DNA of 64,000 nt from Coffea arabica (lineage: Eukaryota > Streptophyta > Magnoliopsida > Gentianales > Rubiaceae). Of this stretch, positions 1-10,862 are shown piece after piece. Position 1 is the first letter of the stretch. Every line of letters begins with the position of its first letter. The DNA lies in NCBI RefSeq assembly GCF_036785885.1, contig NC_092312.1, forward strand, positions 17,626,001 to 17,690,000. Direction: 5' to 3'. The notes under the pieces are model-generated. The model had not been told where the DNA came from. It saw nothing but the letters and a program-made list of their open reading frames with translations, and did not search any database. Both the position numbers and the translations under genes were made by a program.

Positions 1-341
1 AGACACTCAAAGCACTACTTGTGACACATGATATAAATGCTTGAAAAGAATGAAAGTCTTTGATCATGTGAGTCCCACAATAATAATACAGATTGGCATG
101 AAGAAGCAAATTTGACATACAAAATTAGATTTCTGAGAGGATTTCTTACGCCACATATCAACACAAAAGTGTCCTTTAACACAAGTAATGAGGGGTACTG
201 CATGCATAGAGCATTATGTGACTTAAACATCATCTGATATAGTCTCCATGATGCAAATGGAAAATTGTGAATTTCATTATGATCAGATTTACTAAGAGTA
301 AGGTTCAGCAGATCAAGTTCAAGCTCTTCATCTAACTCTAC
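1..341. other. Probable intron of cyclase copy A; no exon recognised
   Basis: This stretch follows a splice donor at 341/340 on the minus strand. I found no match on that strand to the next expected cyclase exon, so it is most simply intron running off the window edge. Confidence 0.5.
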
Positions 342-1999
342 CTGTAAGTGTTTTGTGTCTTAAAAATTACACGCTTTACTCCTCTAGGAATTTTCAAAGA
401 GTCAATGACTTGACCTGTAAGAAGCCAATAATCATAAGATAAGCCATCAGTGGTGTCTAAAAACATTAAATCAAACAAATAGAAAACATTTCAGGAAGCA
501 ATAAGCACCTTCTTTAATGCACATAAGACATTGTTGTGTCAGACATTAACAAGAAATGTCAAGGAACCAACTAAGCCTTATTGGATCACTGGAAATGCTT
601 GGGAATCATAATCAAGGCCAATTGTAAAGCAATACATAGCAGATAAATTATCTTCAAAAAAGCAGCCAAAAGATAGAATTAAAACTTGAGCTATCGACGG
701 ATATTTTGTACATCCAACAATTCCTTCACTACTATTATAAAACACCTAATGAACAATTAAAGTCGTGCGTAAGATCAAGGCATTTTTTTTTTCGAAAGTA
801 TTATCTACTTGTTGGGACAAACACTTTGGACGAATAAAAGAGAAGCGAATTGAAAAATTAAGAGAATGTAAATGCATTGCACATGAATGTCATCATCAAC
901 AGCAGAGATGCCACAAACTATTGGTATTAGGTCCCATAATGGAATGGTATCAAGAAAGAAAATTTTCTAATCATTTTATTGAACTCTTTATTCAAGAAAT
1001 TCCCTTTGGTCCCAATCACACTTTCGTAAAACATAAGCCTTCAACTATGGCTGTTTGAATTCAGAGACAAAAAGATACTTCATAAGCCTTCAAATCTGGT
1101 AGCAGCTAATACAACGCGATCATTAATTCCCCATCATCTACGTAACAAGCATAAAATTGGCCAATTCAATAAATAAATATTGCATTTGTTGCAACCATCT
1201 TGCTAATATACACAAAAACATTTGAACTCTAGAAACTAAATGAAGGATTTCACCAAAGAGTTAAGCCTACTAGTATGTGGCCATTCTCCCAGATGATGAA
1301 ATTAGCATTAATTGTACACGCGTAAGATAGGTAGGAATGAGAAAGCAATCATAAGTTCGGTACACGATATAATGTTTTTAAAAAAGGACGCAAAATTACT
1401 GGTGCGCAAATCAAAAAAGGGAAGGAAAAAACTAAAAGAGTTGTTATAACCAAAGAGAACACGTAGTACTTTAGAAATGCATACCAGTTATATTTACACC
1501 ATTTGGAGTCTGAACGACCAAAACAGGACCTGTAAAAGAAGTTTAGACAACTTGCTACCAGAAATACTGCAATTTACTACCAAAAATTAGCAAAACAAAG
1601 GAACAGAAACTATTAAGGTGAGCTGAGAGAGAAGGTTGTTGTTGTACCCACAAGAGTTGAGAGGTTGAGGGAATCGACGGTAACCTGGTGAAGTAACTGC
1701 TCCGGGAAAATGTGTGAAGGGGAATCAACATGGGTGCCATAATGAGTGCCGATATTGAGAATACCATCTATATAAGGGCCGCCAAAGATTTCAGTTGTTA
1801 AATTCCGAGCACCGGTCACAGAACCAAAGGTGGCCATGCCATTCCTCATTGTTCGAGAAATATCAATGATGATGCGGTCATCAAAATCTGCGGGGATGGG
1901 GGCGGCGGCAGCTGCCACGGCGGGGATGGTGAGGAAACCATTACGTGCTGCTGCCACGATGGCAATTATGTTGATCCAACATGAAAATATCATTTTCAT
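342..1999 (-). CDS. Cyclase family protein (kynurenine formamidase-like), copy A, 3' end beyond the left edge
   Basis: Three exons are visible: 1648-1999, 1485-1529 and 342-414, all with GT-AG borders and phases that join. The product starts MKMIFSCWINIIAIVA, a hydrophobic leader suggesting secretion. It carries the family metal-binding motif as HYGTHVDSPSH, followed by VGPVLVVQTPNGVNIT and by [13 protein letters not shown]. Exons 2 and 3 (45 and 73 nt) are exactly as long as those of the neighbouring complete copy, so the two are tandem duplicates. The remaining exons (the FDTSYVGF region and the C-terminus) are not in positions 1-341 and should lie left of the window. This copy is diverged: its exon 2 reads VLVVQTPNGVNIT where copy B reads [13 protein letters not shown]. 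Family members are predicted metal-dependent hydrolases; the plant substrate is unclear. I chose the ATG at 1999 because it begins the leader. Confidence 0.82.
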
Positions 2000-2416
2000 G
2001 TTTTTTGGTTATATTAAACCTCTGCGGTGGCTTCTGAGGAGTGATTCTCCTTAAGTTTTGTAAACCCAGAACCCTTTTGTTGTGGGGAGGGGAGGGGAGA
2101 GGAGAGACTGGGAGATGGTAGGAAAGAAGATAGGGTTTTTAAAGCGAGGTAGCCTAAACAAATATCTCCGGTCATGCCAGATGTGTTGCTGGAATGACGG
2201 ATGACAGATGCGGATGCCATAATGGTTTGGCGGAAGCAAACGCGGTTCCGGTGGAGACGGCGAATCCAGACGCAGACAACGGAGAGAGGTCAAGACGGAA
2301 GTACGGATCCAAGGACTCAGGAAGACTAAAATTTAGGTTCCAGAGCAAATTTTAATTAACAGACAATTTTGCCCCTCTTTAGTTAACAACTGACCATTCC
2401 TTGATTAAAAGAAATT

Positions 2417-2804
2417 TTAGGCTTCGTTTCGGAGTTGAGGATTTGGACAGAAAAGAAAAGAAAAGAAGAGAAAGTTTAAGTTTTTCTTTATTTTGTGAGT
2501 TTTTAATAAGAAAGAAAAGAAAGGAAATGAGAGGATTCAAAAGTATGAATAATGGGCAAAAATTTTCCTTTTAAATTGGTTGAAAATAGAGAGAAAGTTT
2601 GAGGAAGTTTGTGAAATTTTTTTAGAATATCTATTTTATTTTTAAAAAGATTTTGAATAAATATTTAATAACTTCCATATTTAAAATTATTCTATGAATT
2701 TTCAAAACTCTCGAACAACATAACAATCCTTTCACTTTCCTTCTCTTCTCTCATAACTTAAGCTTCTCTCCCCCTTCTCTTTTCTATCATAAACTCCCAA
2801 ACTA
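2417..2804. repeat. Terminal-inverted-repeat MITE, possibly PIF/Harbinger-like
   Basis: The left end (TTAGGCTTCGTTTCGGAGTT) is roughly the reverse complement of the right end near 2780-2804 (ACTCCCAAACTAA). Purine-rich (AAAAG/GAGA) sequence follows the left end and pyrimidine-rich sequence precedes the right, so the whole unit could fold back. No coding sequence is visible. The family is inferred from the TTA/TAA flanks and the GGCTTCGTTT-like end. Confidence 0.4.
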
Positions 2805-3465
2805 AGGTTCCGTTTGATAAAACTGAATATGAATTTTGAAGTTTGAATTCTGAAATCTGAATATTGAAACAATTAATTTACTGAATTTTAAACACAAAAA
2901 AAAATTTATGAATGTTTGAATTTTAATGCTAAACCTATTTATACTATTTGATAAACATTTATAACTGAATGCTTAATAAGTTAAATTTGACAATTTTGCC
3001 CTTCTATCTTTTCATCCAAAAAAGAAATAGAACCTATGATTTAATTAGCTAAAAATATTAGGTATGAAATGACAATATTTATTTTTAAATCAAATTAATA
3101 TAAAAAATGAATTATATTATATGAGAAGTATGGAGAATAAGTGAAAGTCATTCAAAAGGAAAAAAAGAGAAATAGAAAATCATTAGGTAGAAAATATTAG
3201 GTTGTTTAATTATATAAGAATTTTGAACATAATTAATAAACAATGGTAGATTTGGTAGATAAAATAAGGTGGTTGAAGTAATTCTATTTATTCTTATCAG
3301 AATTAAGCATTCAGTTAGGATTCTTGGGTCGAAAAAAATACACATAAGTTTAGCACTACTTAACAAATTTAGCAAATAAATTTTTATTTATCAAACACTA
3401 AAAACATGAATATCTGAAAAAGTTCATATTCAATATTTTTTTATGTTATCAAACAAACCTTAAGC
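2803..3465. repeat. Second TIR element abutting the first (PIF/Harbinger-like MITE)
   Basis: The left end reads TAAGGTTCCGTTTGATAA and the right end reads TTATCAAACAAACCTTAA, an imperfect terminal inverted repeat. It continues inward as AAACTGAATATGAA against TTCATATTCAATA. The interior is AT-rich and non-coding. It begins where the previous element ends, so the two were inserted side by side or one inside the other. Confidence 0.5.
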
Positions 3466-5339
3466 CGTAAGGTCCCATAGAGCCGTCCGCTCCTTCTCCC
3501 CATCCATCACGTCAATGCGCCCCTCATCGCTCCGTTACCGTCTCAAACATTTACGTTCCTCCTCCTCACCTACAAATCAAAGATGAAACCAAAGCCCAAT
3601 TTAACCCACTCAACCGCTTCCTCGGCTTTGCTACCAAAAGTCCTAAGGCAGCGAATTCAGTCCCCCCCCCCCCCCCCCCCCTTCATACTGAAAGTGAGTA
3701 CTGGCGCCAACAAACAATGAACGAAATGGCTTCAGCGGATACTTATTATTGTTCCTATATAATTTGACGGTCACTCTTTTGTTTGTCTATTCCTGCATCA
3801 TGCTTGATTTTTTTTTTTTTTACTTAAAAATATTCCAACCTTTCGATCAGATTAATCCTCTAAATCTGCATAAAATCTTACCTAAAAAATATACAGTGAG
3901 ATAGTACACAAAAACCGATCACGAGACTTACTGATAATTACCGTACTACGAAACCAGTCTGATTAGCTACGAAGAGCACATCATGCTTGATTGATTCAGT
4001 AAAAATGTTGACTGAAAGTTGGGGGACAATTGGTAAATCAAAGTGAGGGACATTTGCGTCACTGATGCGTGCAAAGGACTGATTCGACTTGGATGGGAAT
4101 TATTTGTCAAAAAATTATACGGTGAATAGGAATTATTTATTTGCATCGTAATCATATTTTTTAACATAATTTTTTATTTTTTCAATATTGATACACTCTC
4201 TGGTATCCACGCATGTGGATAATAATATTTGATGATGTGGCATCCACGTAAATATCAAACCCAAAAAACAAAAAAAAAAAAAAATCATGGGTTTGAGGAT
4301 GTGAAATTCAAGTCTACTCTCCCTCCTCCATCACTCGTCCTCCTACAATCCTCTTCCATTATCTCTCTATCCTACAATCCTCTTCCATTATTTCTCTCTA
4401 TCGCTTTGCTATAATAAACTCTTAACAATTGGAGAAGCCACATGAGAGAATACTCAAATCATTTCCGGAAAAACCTTAATTTGATTTAAATATATTTCAA
4501 TTTCAACCGCTCATTAATTTCAACTCTATCGTCCCATCCCATTCCCATATGAGTGAAGCAGTAAACCCATCCTTACGAAACTGAGCATCACTTAAATTAT
4601 AGAACCGATGATTACTTTTGTTGTAGTATCTTGATAAAAAGGCTTTACGGTCTTCAAAATCCCCTCACTTTGATATTTTATGACAACAACTGGTCAGGCT
4701 TATGGCTGCTCTCTTTCCTTTCTGTTTGGAAAGTAGCCGTTCATGGAGAAATGGGGGAATAGGCAAAGCCAATGGTGGTGGAGGTTGTGAGAGGAGGGTT
4801 GTCACATTGGTTGAAAGAGAGTAGAGAAGATAATAACAGTGCTGATGTTGATAGAGATGTTGGGTAAATTGGTCTTTAAACGTTGACACATAGGATCGGA
4901 TAATCTCGCTCAACGCAGCATTTCTTTATTTTATATATATCACATCGCAAGTCGCAAGTAATTATATTATTTCCATAACGTCCTATCCAATCATTATTAC
5001 CCATAGCAAATTATATATTCCGCTCACACCGTCTTCCTGACAAGCATTTCTAGTACAAATGACAAATGATATTACACCTACGCGCAGCACTGATCCTCCG
5101 CATGTCCACCCACTCTCAAGTATCCTTAGCCTCCGGAAAGTATCCATGCAAATGTGTGAGTTGCAGATGAACTGGTGAAAAAGAGCTCAGAAACAAATTA
5201 TAAATCTAAGTGCTAATTTTCAGCTCAAGATGATGAGTATCAACCAGCTTCAATCCAACACAGAAACACAAGTGCAAGGAAAAGCAAATATGACTCAACG
5301 GCAACTTACCAGATGGTAATGAAAATATCTTAGGGTATA
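3466..5339. other. Intergenic region between cyclase copies A and B
   Basis: No convincing gene is seen. The stretch holds a run of 20 C at about 3662-3681, poly-A and poly-T tracts and AT-rich sequence. It contains the 3' flank of copy B and the distal upstream region of copy A. Confidence 0.5.
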
Positions 5340-8300
5340 TCATTTGATAAGGATGCATCGGATGGGTGATCCCTCGGCACCAAGCAACCTCAGAGGTAAG
5401 CAATGCACAGTATAAATTCCTGGTTGAACCCCGTCAAGTTTCAAGCCTTCCACAAGAATGATTTCCTGCACCATTTCAACAATTATAATGTAAACAGAAA
5501 AATTCTCAAATCAGCAATGCCAGCATGGTAAACCTACTAACTTTTTTTTATGTTTTTCCCCAATATAAAATGGTGAATTCTGGAAAATCATCCAAGTAGG
5601 AAACAAGTCAATTCCACAAAGAGAGAGAGGGGGGGGGGGGGGGGGGGGACAAAGATGATTATGACTGTAATTGAGATAAAATGTTTAAACTGGCAAGGTA
5701 GAGAACATTACCCTGCTTTCCAGGAAAACAAGGTGCGAAGGGATCAGATCAACAAATGCAGCAACAGATAAGTAATCAATTCCTACAAGCCAAACAACCA
5801 AATAGATTAACAAAAATGTTTTTTTTTTTTTGCTATAACTCATGAGAGAAAATTCTCCCATGCATCATGACTGAACTTAATAATCCACAAAATTCTCCAG
5901 TGGTACAAGACCGAATGACATTGGTCTTGATCGTTGTTCATGACACCCTGAAATATTGTTACTGCTTGAATCTCTAGAATTCAACAGGTTGATATGGACA
6001 TGGTGCTTCCTATATAAGTTAATATCTGATATTCATGAACTAGAATCAGAAATATGACCCAGTCCTCAAGCAAAATTAATCCGGCAAAACTAACTTACTG
6101 CATCTTGCAAAAATATCAAAACATTAGCAATATACATGTATATGGAAATGGCTAACAAGAGCACAGTTTGAGTAACATTTTTGTGGAGCATGGTGGACAT
6201 GTGAAAATTATAGCAATGCCAACAAAAATATCCATTTGCCTTAGTGTATTCTATGCGATTAACTCAGGTGTTACAGCAGCATAACAAGTTAAAATAATAT
6301 TTCTATGCAGCACAGTAAACATATGAATATAACAGCAATTCCAACAAAAATAATTCATCTGTGGTCATGTATTCAGGTGATTAATTTAGGTGTCATGCTC
6401 ATTATAACTAAGGGTCCAAGTGAACGGAGAACATACTGTATTCAGCAGAAATTGACCATCATTATTAGTCACGTGAAGTGCGCATTATGTTTTACAAGAG
6501 AATAAGTGTAATTGCCATGGCAGCGAATATAAATATTACTCTCAACAAAATACACCAGGAAGCAACAGAATCACAATAATCTAGCTCACCAACAAGTTTG
6601 ATATCAGTGTTATCCACAAGCCACTGTGCTCCATCCTTCATGAATCCCACATAACTAGTATCAAACTCCTTCTTCAACATAAGGCGCCTGAAAATGGAAT
6701 TAGCTTGGAGTAAATCAAAGTTAATCTGAAACAGAAAGTCTCACCAGTAGTAAAGCATCCTTCCACTGGTAAAGTGACCTGCCACAGTGCTGGAGATCAT
6801 AAATCTCATCCCCCCCCCCCCAAAAAAAAGGGGGACCTATTAGCCTTCCACTTGACATTTGAACTATTGTCTACTACAAGAAAATTAGCAGTTCAAACCC
6901 AACCACTAGTAAGAATTAGTTTTCAATCAACTAATGGCTTTTGAAACTAAAACCTAAAACCATCTGATGCAAGACCCTCTGATAACTTGTTGATTATCTG
7001 GCCAATGCTACAAGAGCAGCAGGATCCAACATTATGCATAAACCTAAAATTTCTTATTTTGCATGGTGGGAAGTAATGTGCACTTTTACATTAGCACACA
7101 TGCATCAAAACCTCTAGCCAGATTCCTTTCTCATCTAAAGTAATTCAAGCAGGGAACTGAAACCAAACAAATCATGCTAAATCTAGACTGAAACTTCTTA
7201 CTTCCTCAGAAGTTAGAACTGTGTGCCCACAATATCTGGTATCTCGGGTTCTCTGTTTGGAAGTCATCAGGGATGACTTTTCCATGGAATTTGTAATTTT
7301 TCTTGAACCATGCCTTTTCCAATCTCACAATAGATTTGGTCAACTTGTAATGGTTCGCTAATGGGAGCAAGGTAGAATGAAATCATCATTCATCTTAAAA
7401 ATCAAATCCCCAAGCTTATTTAGTATCAGAAGGCAGACAGAAAAACGTAGGAAGACTCTCAATGTCGACAATCTTTCATTTAGCAGGGTCTCCCTAATCC
7501 CTGTTGTATGTAGGTGGGTGGGGTTTGGAAGCGAAGGATTAAGGTCTATAATAGGGAACCGTTACCATATATTATTATAAAACAATTCGGTTCCGCTCAA
7601 TTCCTACGTTTTGAACTTTAACCAAAAAAATGCAGACAGCAAAGCATATTTGACAAAAATCATTCAGTTATCTACATTAGAATTACCAATACATGAAGCA
7701 TCAACTACTACACGTTGATAAGATGCTTCAGATGACAAAACCCATATTCAATCACTTAAATGGGCTCTATTAGTTTTTGCTATGAATTTTGAGATATACT
7801 TGTTGCATGAACTTTGATCAATTGTAACAAGCTATAGCATCCACAAAGTATAAATCTCAACCACAATGTGGACTAATGAAATAACCTGTCAGTGTTTAAC
7901 GTTCTGAAAAGTACTCGTTTTACTCCCCGGGGGATATTCAAGGACTTCATAACTTCAGCTGGAATTAAAAAGGAAAAAGGAAAAAAGACAATGTTATTTT
8001 GTGATTCAGAGATTAGCAAAACTACGAAGTTTTGCTGCGTTATTATACCTGTCAGATTTTTGTCCCTTGGAACATCAATTAGCAACGCAGGACCTGCACA
8101 ATGAAAAGCAACATGGTAGGGAAAATTATGCACCTATTAAACCACAAAAAACAATGACTCAGCAAATAGCACAGAGGAAAATATGTGAAAAATGAGTATG
8201 CATTCAAGCTATTCATACACGAGAAGAGGCCCAAACTAATGCATCAAAGTATTCACAAGGAAAGGGCACACTTGCAAAGTCACCAGGAGAAATATCACAC

Positions 8301-9115
8301 ACACAACAGAATTTCACTAGAATAAAATAACCCATGCAAAAGTACTTGATCCATGAATGAAAAGTAGAAATCGTCATAGGGAATGGTCAAACAAAGAGCA
8401 GATAACTTACTGTATAAACACCCAAATTAGAATATTAAAAAATAAATAATAAATAGAAAAAATGAAACCGTCTTTGAGTATAATGTAGTAAACAAAGAAG
8501 AAGCCAAAAGTCCCACGAACAACCATAAGAAACAAGAAGTTCTGATTAGGTCCCGACGTCTAATCCTTGCTTGGAAGCACAATATTCAACCAAAAAGTAA
8601 AGGACAAATTTACTTCAGTACAGAACATACTGACATTTGTATTAATCCTATGTTACACGGCCAAAGTAATTTTGATAGTGGTAATATCAACTAAAAAAGG
8701 GAGCAAGTTCGCAACTAATACCATTTAGAACTCTGAGGTCTAGGGAGTCAATATCAAATCCAGCATCATAGTAGTGATCATACATATGCCCCGGAGCATC
8801 AACATGAGTGCCAGAATGAACAGGTATTTTCAGCTCAGAGAAATTATAATCCGACCCATTCTTCATGCTTAACAAAAGAGTGAGGTATTCTCCTATACCG
8901 TCAGGAGTTCCCACAGGTGTTTCAGGAGTGAAGGGGTGGGTGATATCAATTATTTCTCCACCTTCGTAAACTTCTCTCCTCTCAGGCCTCAAGTTACCAA
9001 TATTATTGAGACAAGCACCTTCATCACCATAGCCAGTTGGGTATGCATCATCAGCCGATGAAAGCGCCGAAGATAGCAGCTCCGTGCATACCAACAACAC
9101 GATTAGAGCTTTCAT
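5340..9115 (-). CDS. Cyclase family protein (kynurenine formamidase-like), copy B, complete
   Basis: Six exons: 8722-9115, 8049-8093, 7886-7958, 6590-6687, 5712-5782 and 5340-5465. All have GT-AG borders and together they encode 268 residues. An N-terminal signal peptide ([18 protein letters not shown]) is followed by the cyclase domain with the metal-binding motif [11 protein letters not shown] near residue 100. Further family blocks are [71 protein letters not shown] and a C-terminus ending [10 protein letters not shown]. This is the usual length for plant cyclase proteins such as Arabidopsis At4g34180. The family is related to bacterial arylformamidases, but the plant substrate is unsettled. 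The product is probably secreted or in the endomembrane system. A second potential first exon lies upstream at 9953-10358 in the same splice phase. Confidence 0.92.
6178..6420. repeat. Diverged tandem duplication in cyclase intron 4
   Basis: Two imperfect copies of about 120 bp lie head to tail. They share GCAATGCCAACAAAAATA against GCAATTCCAACAAAAATA, and GCGATTAACTCAGGTGTTA against GTGATTAATTTAGGTGTCA. The duplication is intronic and has no coding signal. Confidence 0.55.
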
Positions 9116-9952
9116 CTTCTTTTGCTTCCCAGAGAAATCAACTGGAATAAATGACTAGAAGTGTCCCAGTAGATATGATCGCCTAATAACATATGTCCTC
9201 GCAAAGTCCAGATGTTGAAAGGAAAGGGATCCTGTGATGGATATTTTATTGAAAGCGGGGACAATGATACCAAACCCAAGAGCATCTTCTCATGGTTGTG
9301 AATTTTTATTCTGGTTCACTTTCCATGTTTTTAAAGCATCAACAGATGCCCTGATTATCACACAGTTTTAGGCACCTAACTTTTGTCCTTTATTAAAAAA
9401 GAAAAGTTAACTCTATCCGTTTACTGCACTACAAGTCTACAATAATCTCCATGCCACGTTTTCATGCTTATCCAGGGCATAGATCAAGGGCATAGACTAT
9501 TGCCCCTCGCTAACAGTAAAATGGAAATGTGAATGTTCTCGCCAACAGTTATAAAGTAGCGTGGCCCGGCTCAGGTAAAATCCTTTGAACTGAAAAACCT
9601 ATTATTTTCATAGGAATTTCACCATTTTACTGATTTAATTTAAGGTGGCAGCCAACTCAGTACACGTCGATAAGGGGGATTCCCTTGATTCAATCCAGCT
9701 GGTTCATCACCTCAAACCACTTGGCGGTTTTAACTAATTACTAGTATGCACCACAAAACCCACAGCTTATGACGTGTGATGCACGTGCTGGGCAGCCAGA
9801 TGATAAAACTTCGAAATGCTGCTTGTAATTTAATCAAGCAGGTGGCGGCACTCAGCAGGTATCATACACCAATGCTTACAAAATTGCGAAACGGGAAGTA
9901 GAAATACAAAATTACCAATATTGAAGAGTGAGAAATTAGGGGCGGTGGTTAC

Positions 9953-10358
9953 CGTTGAGGACTTCGAGGTCCAGAGTATCGACGTCGAAGCCAGCATCGA
10001 AGTAATGATCGAACACATGTCCCGGCGCGTCGACGTGAGTACCAGTGTGGGTTGGGAGCTTCATTTGGGAGTTATTAGCTTCAGAATTATTCTTCATGCT
10101 GTAGGGAAGCCATAAGAACTGGCCGATGCCGTCGCTTGAGCCCCAATTCGGCATGTCAGGGTGGTAACGATGAGAGATATCGAATATTCTGCCATCACCA
10201 TAGACTTCGCGTCGGACGGGGATGAGGTCGTCGGTGGTGGTTTCGAGGCCGTATGATGACGGGTAGGCGGAATTAGAAGCAGTAATTGGTGGGAGGATAG
10301 TGTGCACCGCGGCGCATGCCAGCAGGATAGACAGCGTGAATTTGATTGGGCGCGCCAT
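9953..10358 (-). CDS. Orphan first exon of a third cyclase copy (or alternative first exon of copy B)
   Basis: A 406-nt exon encodes a signal peptide ([18 protein letters not shown]), the [15 protein letters not shown] block and the metal motif [11 protein letters not shown]. It ends at VLNG with a GT donor at 9952/9951. Length modulo 3 and donor context match exon 1 of copy B exactly, so splicing into the shared exon 2 at 8093 would keep frame and give 272 residues. I could not find separate exons 2-6 between this exon and copy B's first exon. It is therefore either an alternative first exon that skips 8722-9115 or a truncated tandem duplicate. I prefer the ATG at 10358 to an in-frame one at 10406 because it places the hydrophobic leader at the N-terminus. 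Confidence 0.75.
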
Positions 10359-10634
10359 AGCCAGGCCTTTCCTTTGTATTGTGAATGACTCCACTGAATT
10401 CTGCAACTATTGCAAATGGACTAGGAGTCTCTGTACTCACTTCTCTGTCGGATTACTCAGTGGAGGGATGTACGAGCACGCGCTATGAAGGCGCTTCGCA
10501 GATTAGTGGTGGGTTTAGTCAAATGCAGAAGATTATTATATCATATCAGGACGATGCAAATTTGTCATACAATTACTTTGAGGGAAATATATAAACTAAG
10601 GAAAGGTTTCCGTGCCAGGGATAGTTGTATGGTT

Positions 10635-10862
10635 GAGAAAACACGTTCCTGACCCCTGGCCCCTTGGGGTCAGCTCAACTGGTGATCCCATGGGGTCTTC
10701 CTCGTGGTGGCACCGGTTCGAGTATGACTTCACGTACCGCTTGAGTGCTCTTGAGAGTGGAATACTCCAGGACTAGGAGATTAGTCGGATTTCATAAGAA
10801 TTGATTCAGACATCTCTGTGTTGATAAAAAAAAAAAGAGAGAGAGAGAGAAAACACGTTCCT
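10635..10862 (+). repeat. tRNA-derived SINE with 16-bp target-site duplication
   Basis: The body, 10651-10846, carries an A-box-like sequence (GGTCAGCTCAACTGGT, about 10668-10683) and a B-box-like sequence (GGTTCGAGT, 10715-10723). It ends in an A-rich tract grading into GA repeats. The flanks at 10635-10650 and 10847-10862 both read GAGAAAACACGTTCCT, a perfect target-site duplication, as expected for LINE-mobilised SINE insertion. The 3' part (GATTAGTCGG...) resembles the SINE at 29336-29518, so both belong to one family. Confidence 0.85.

Noticed and set aside
765-1058. Plus-strand open frame of 97 codons
   Set aside because: No recognisable protein, and it falls inside intron 2 of the minus-strand cyclase gene.
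5628-5650. Runs of G or C (also near 3662, 6811, 42730 and 53577) as regulatory G-quadruplex sites
   Set aside because: They are plain homopolymers whose length is often unreliable in assemblies, with no other supporting structure.
10668-10723. A- and B-box sequences as a tRNA gene
   Set aside because: No cloverleaf can be drawn, and the flanking duplications show it is a SINE.
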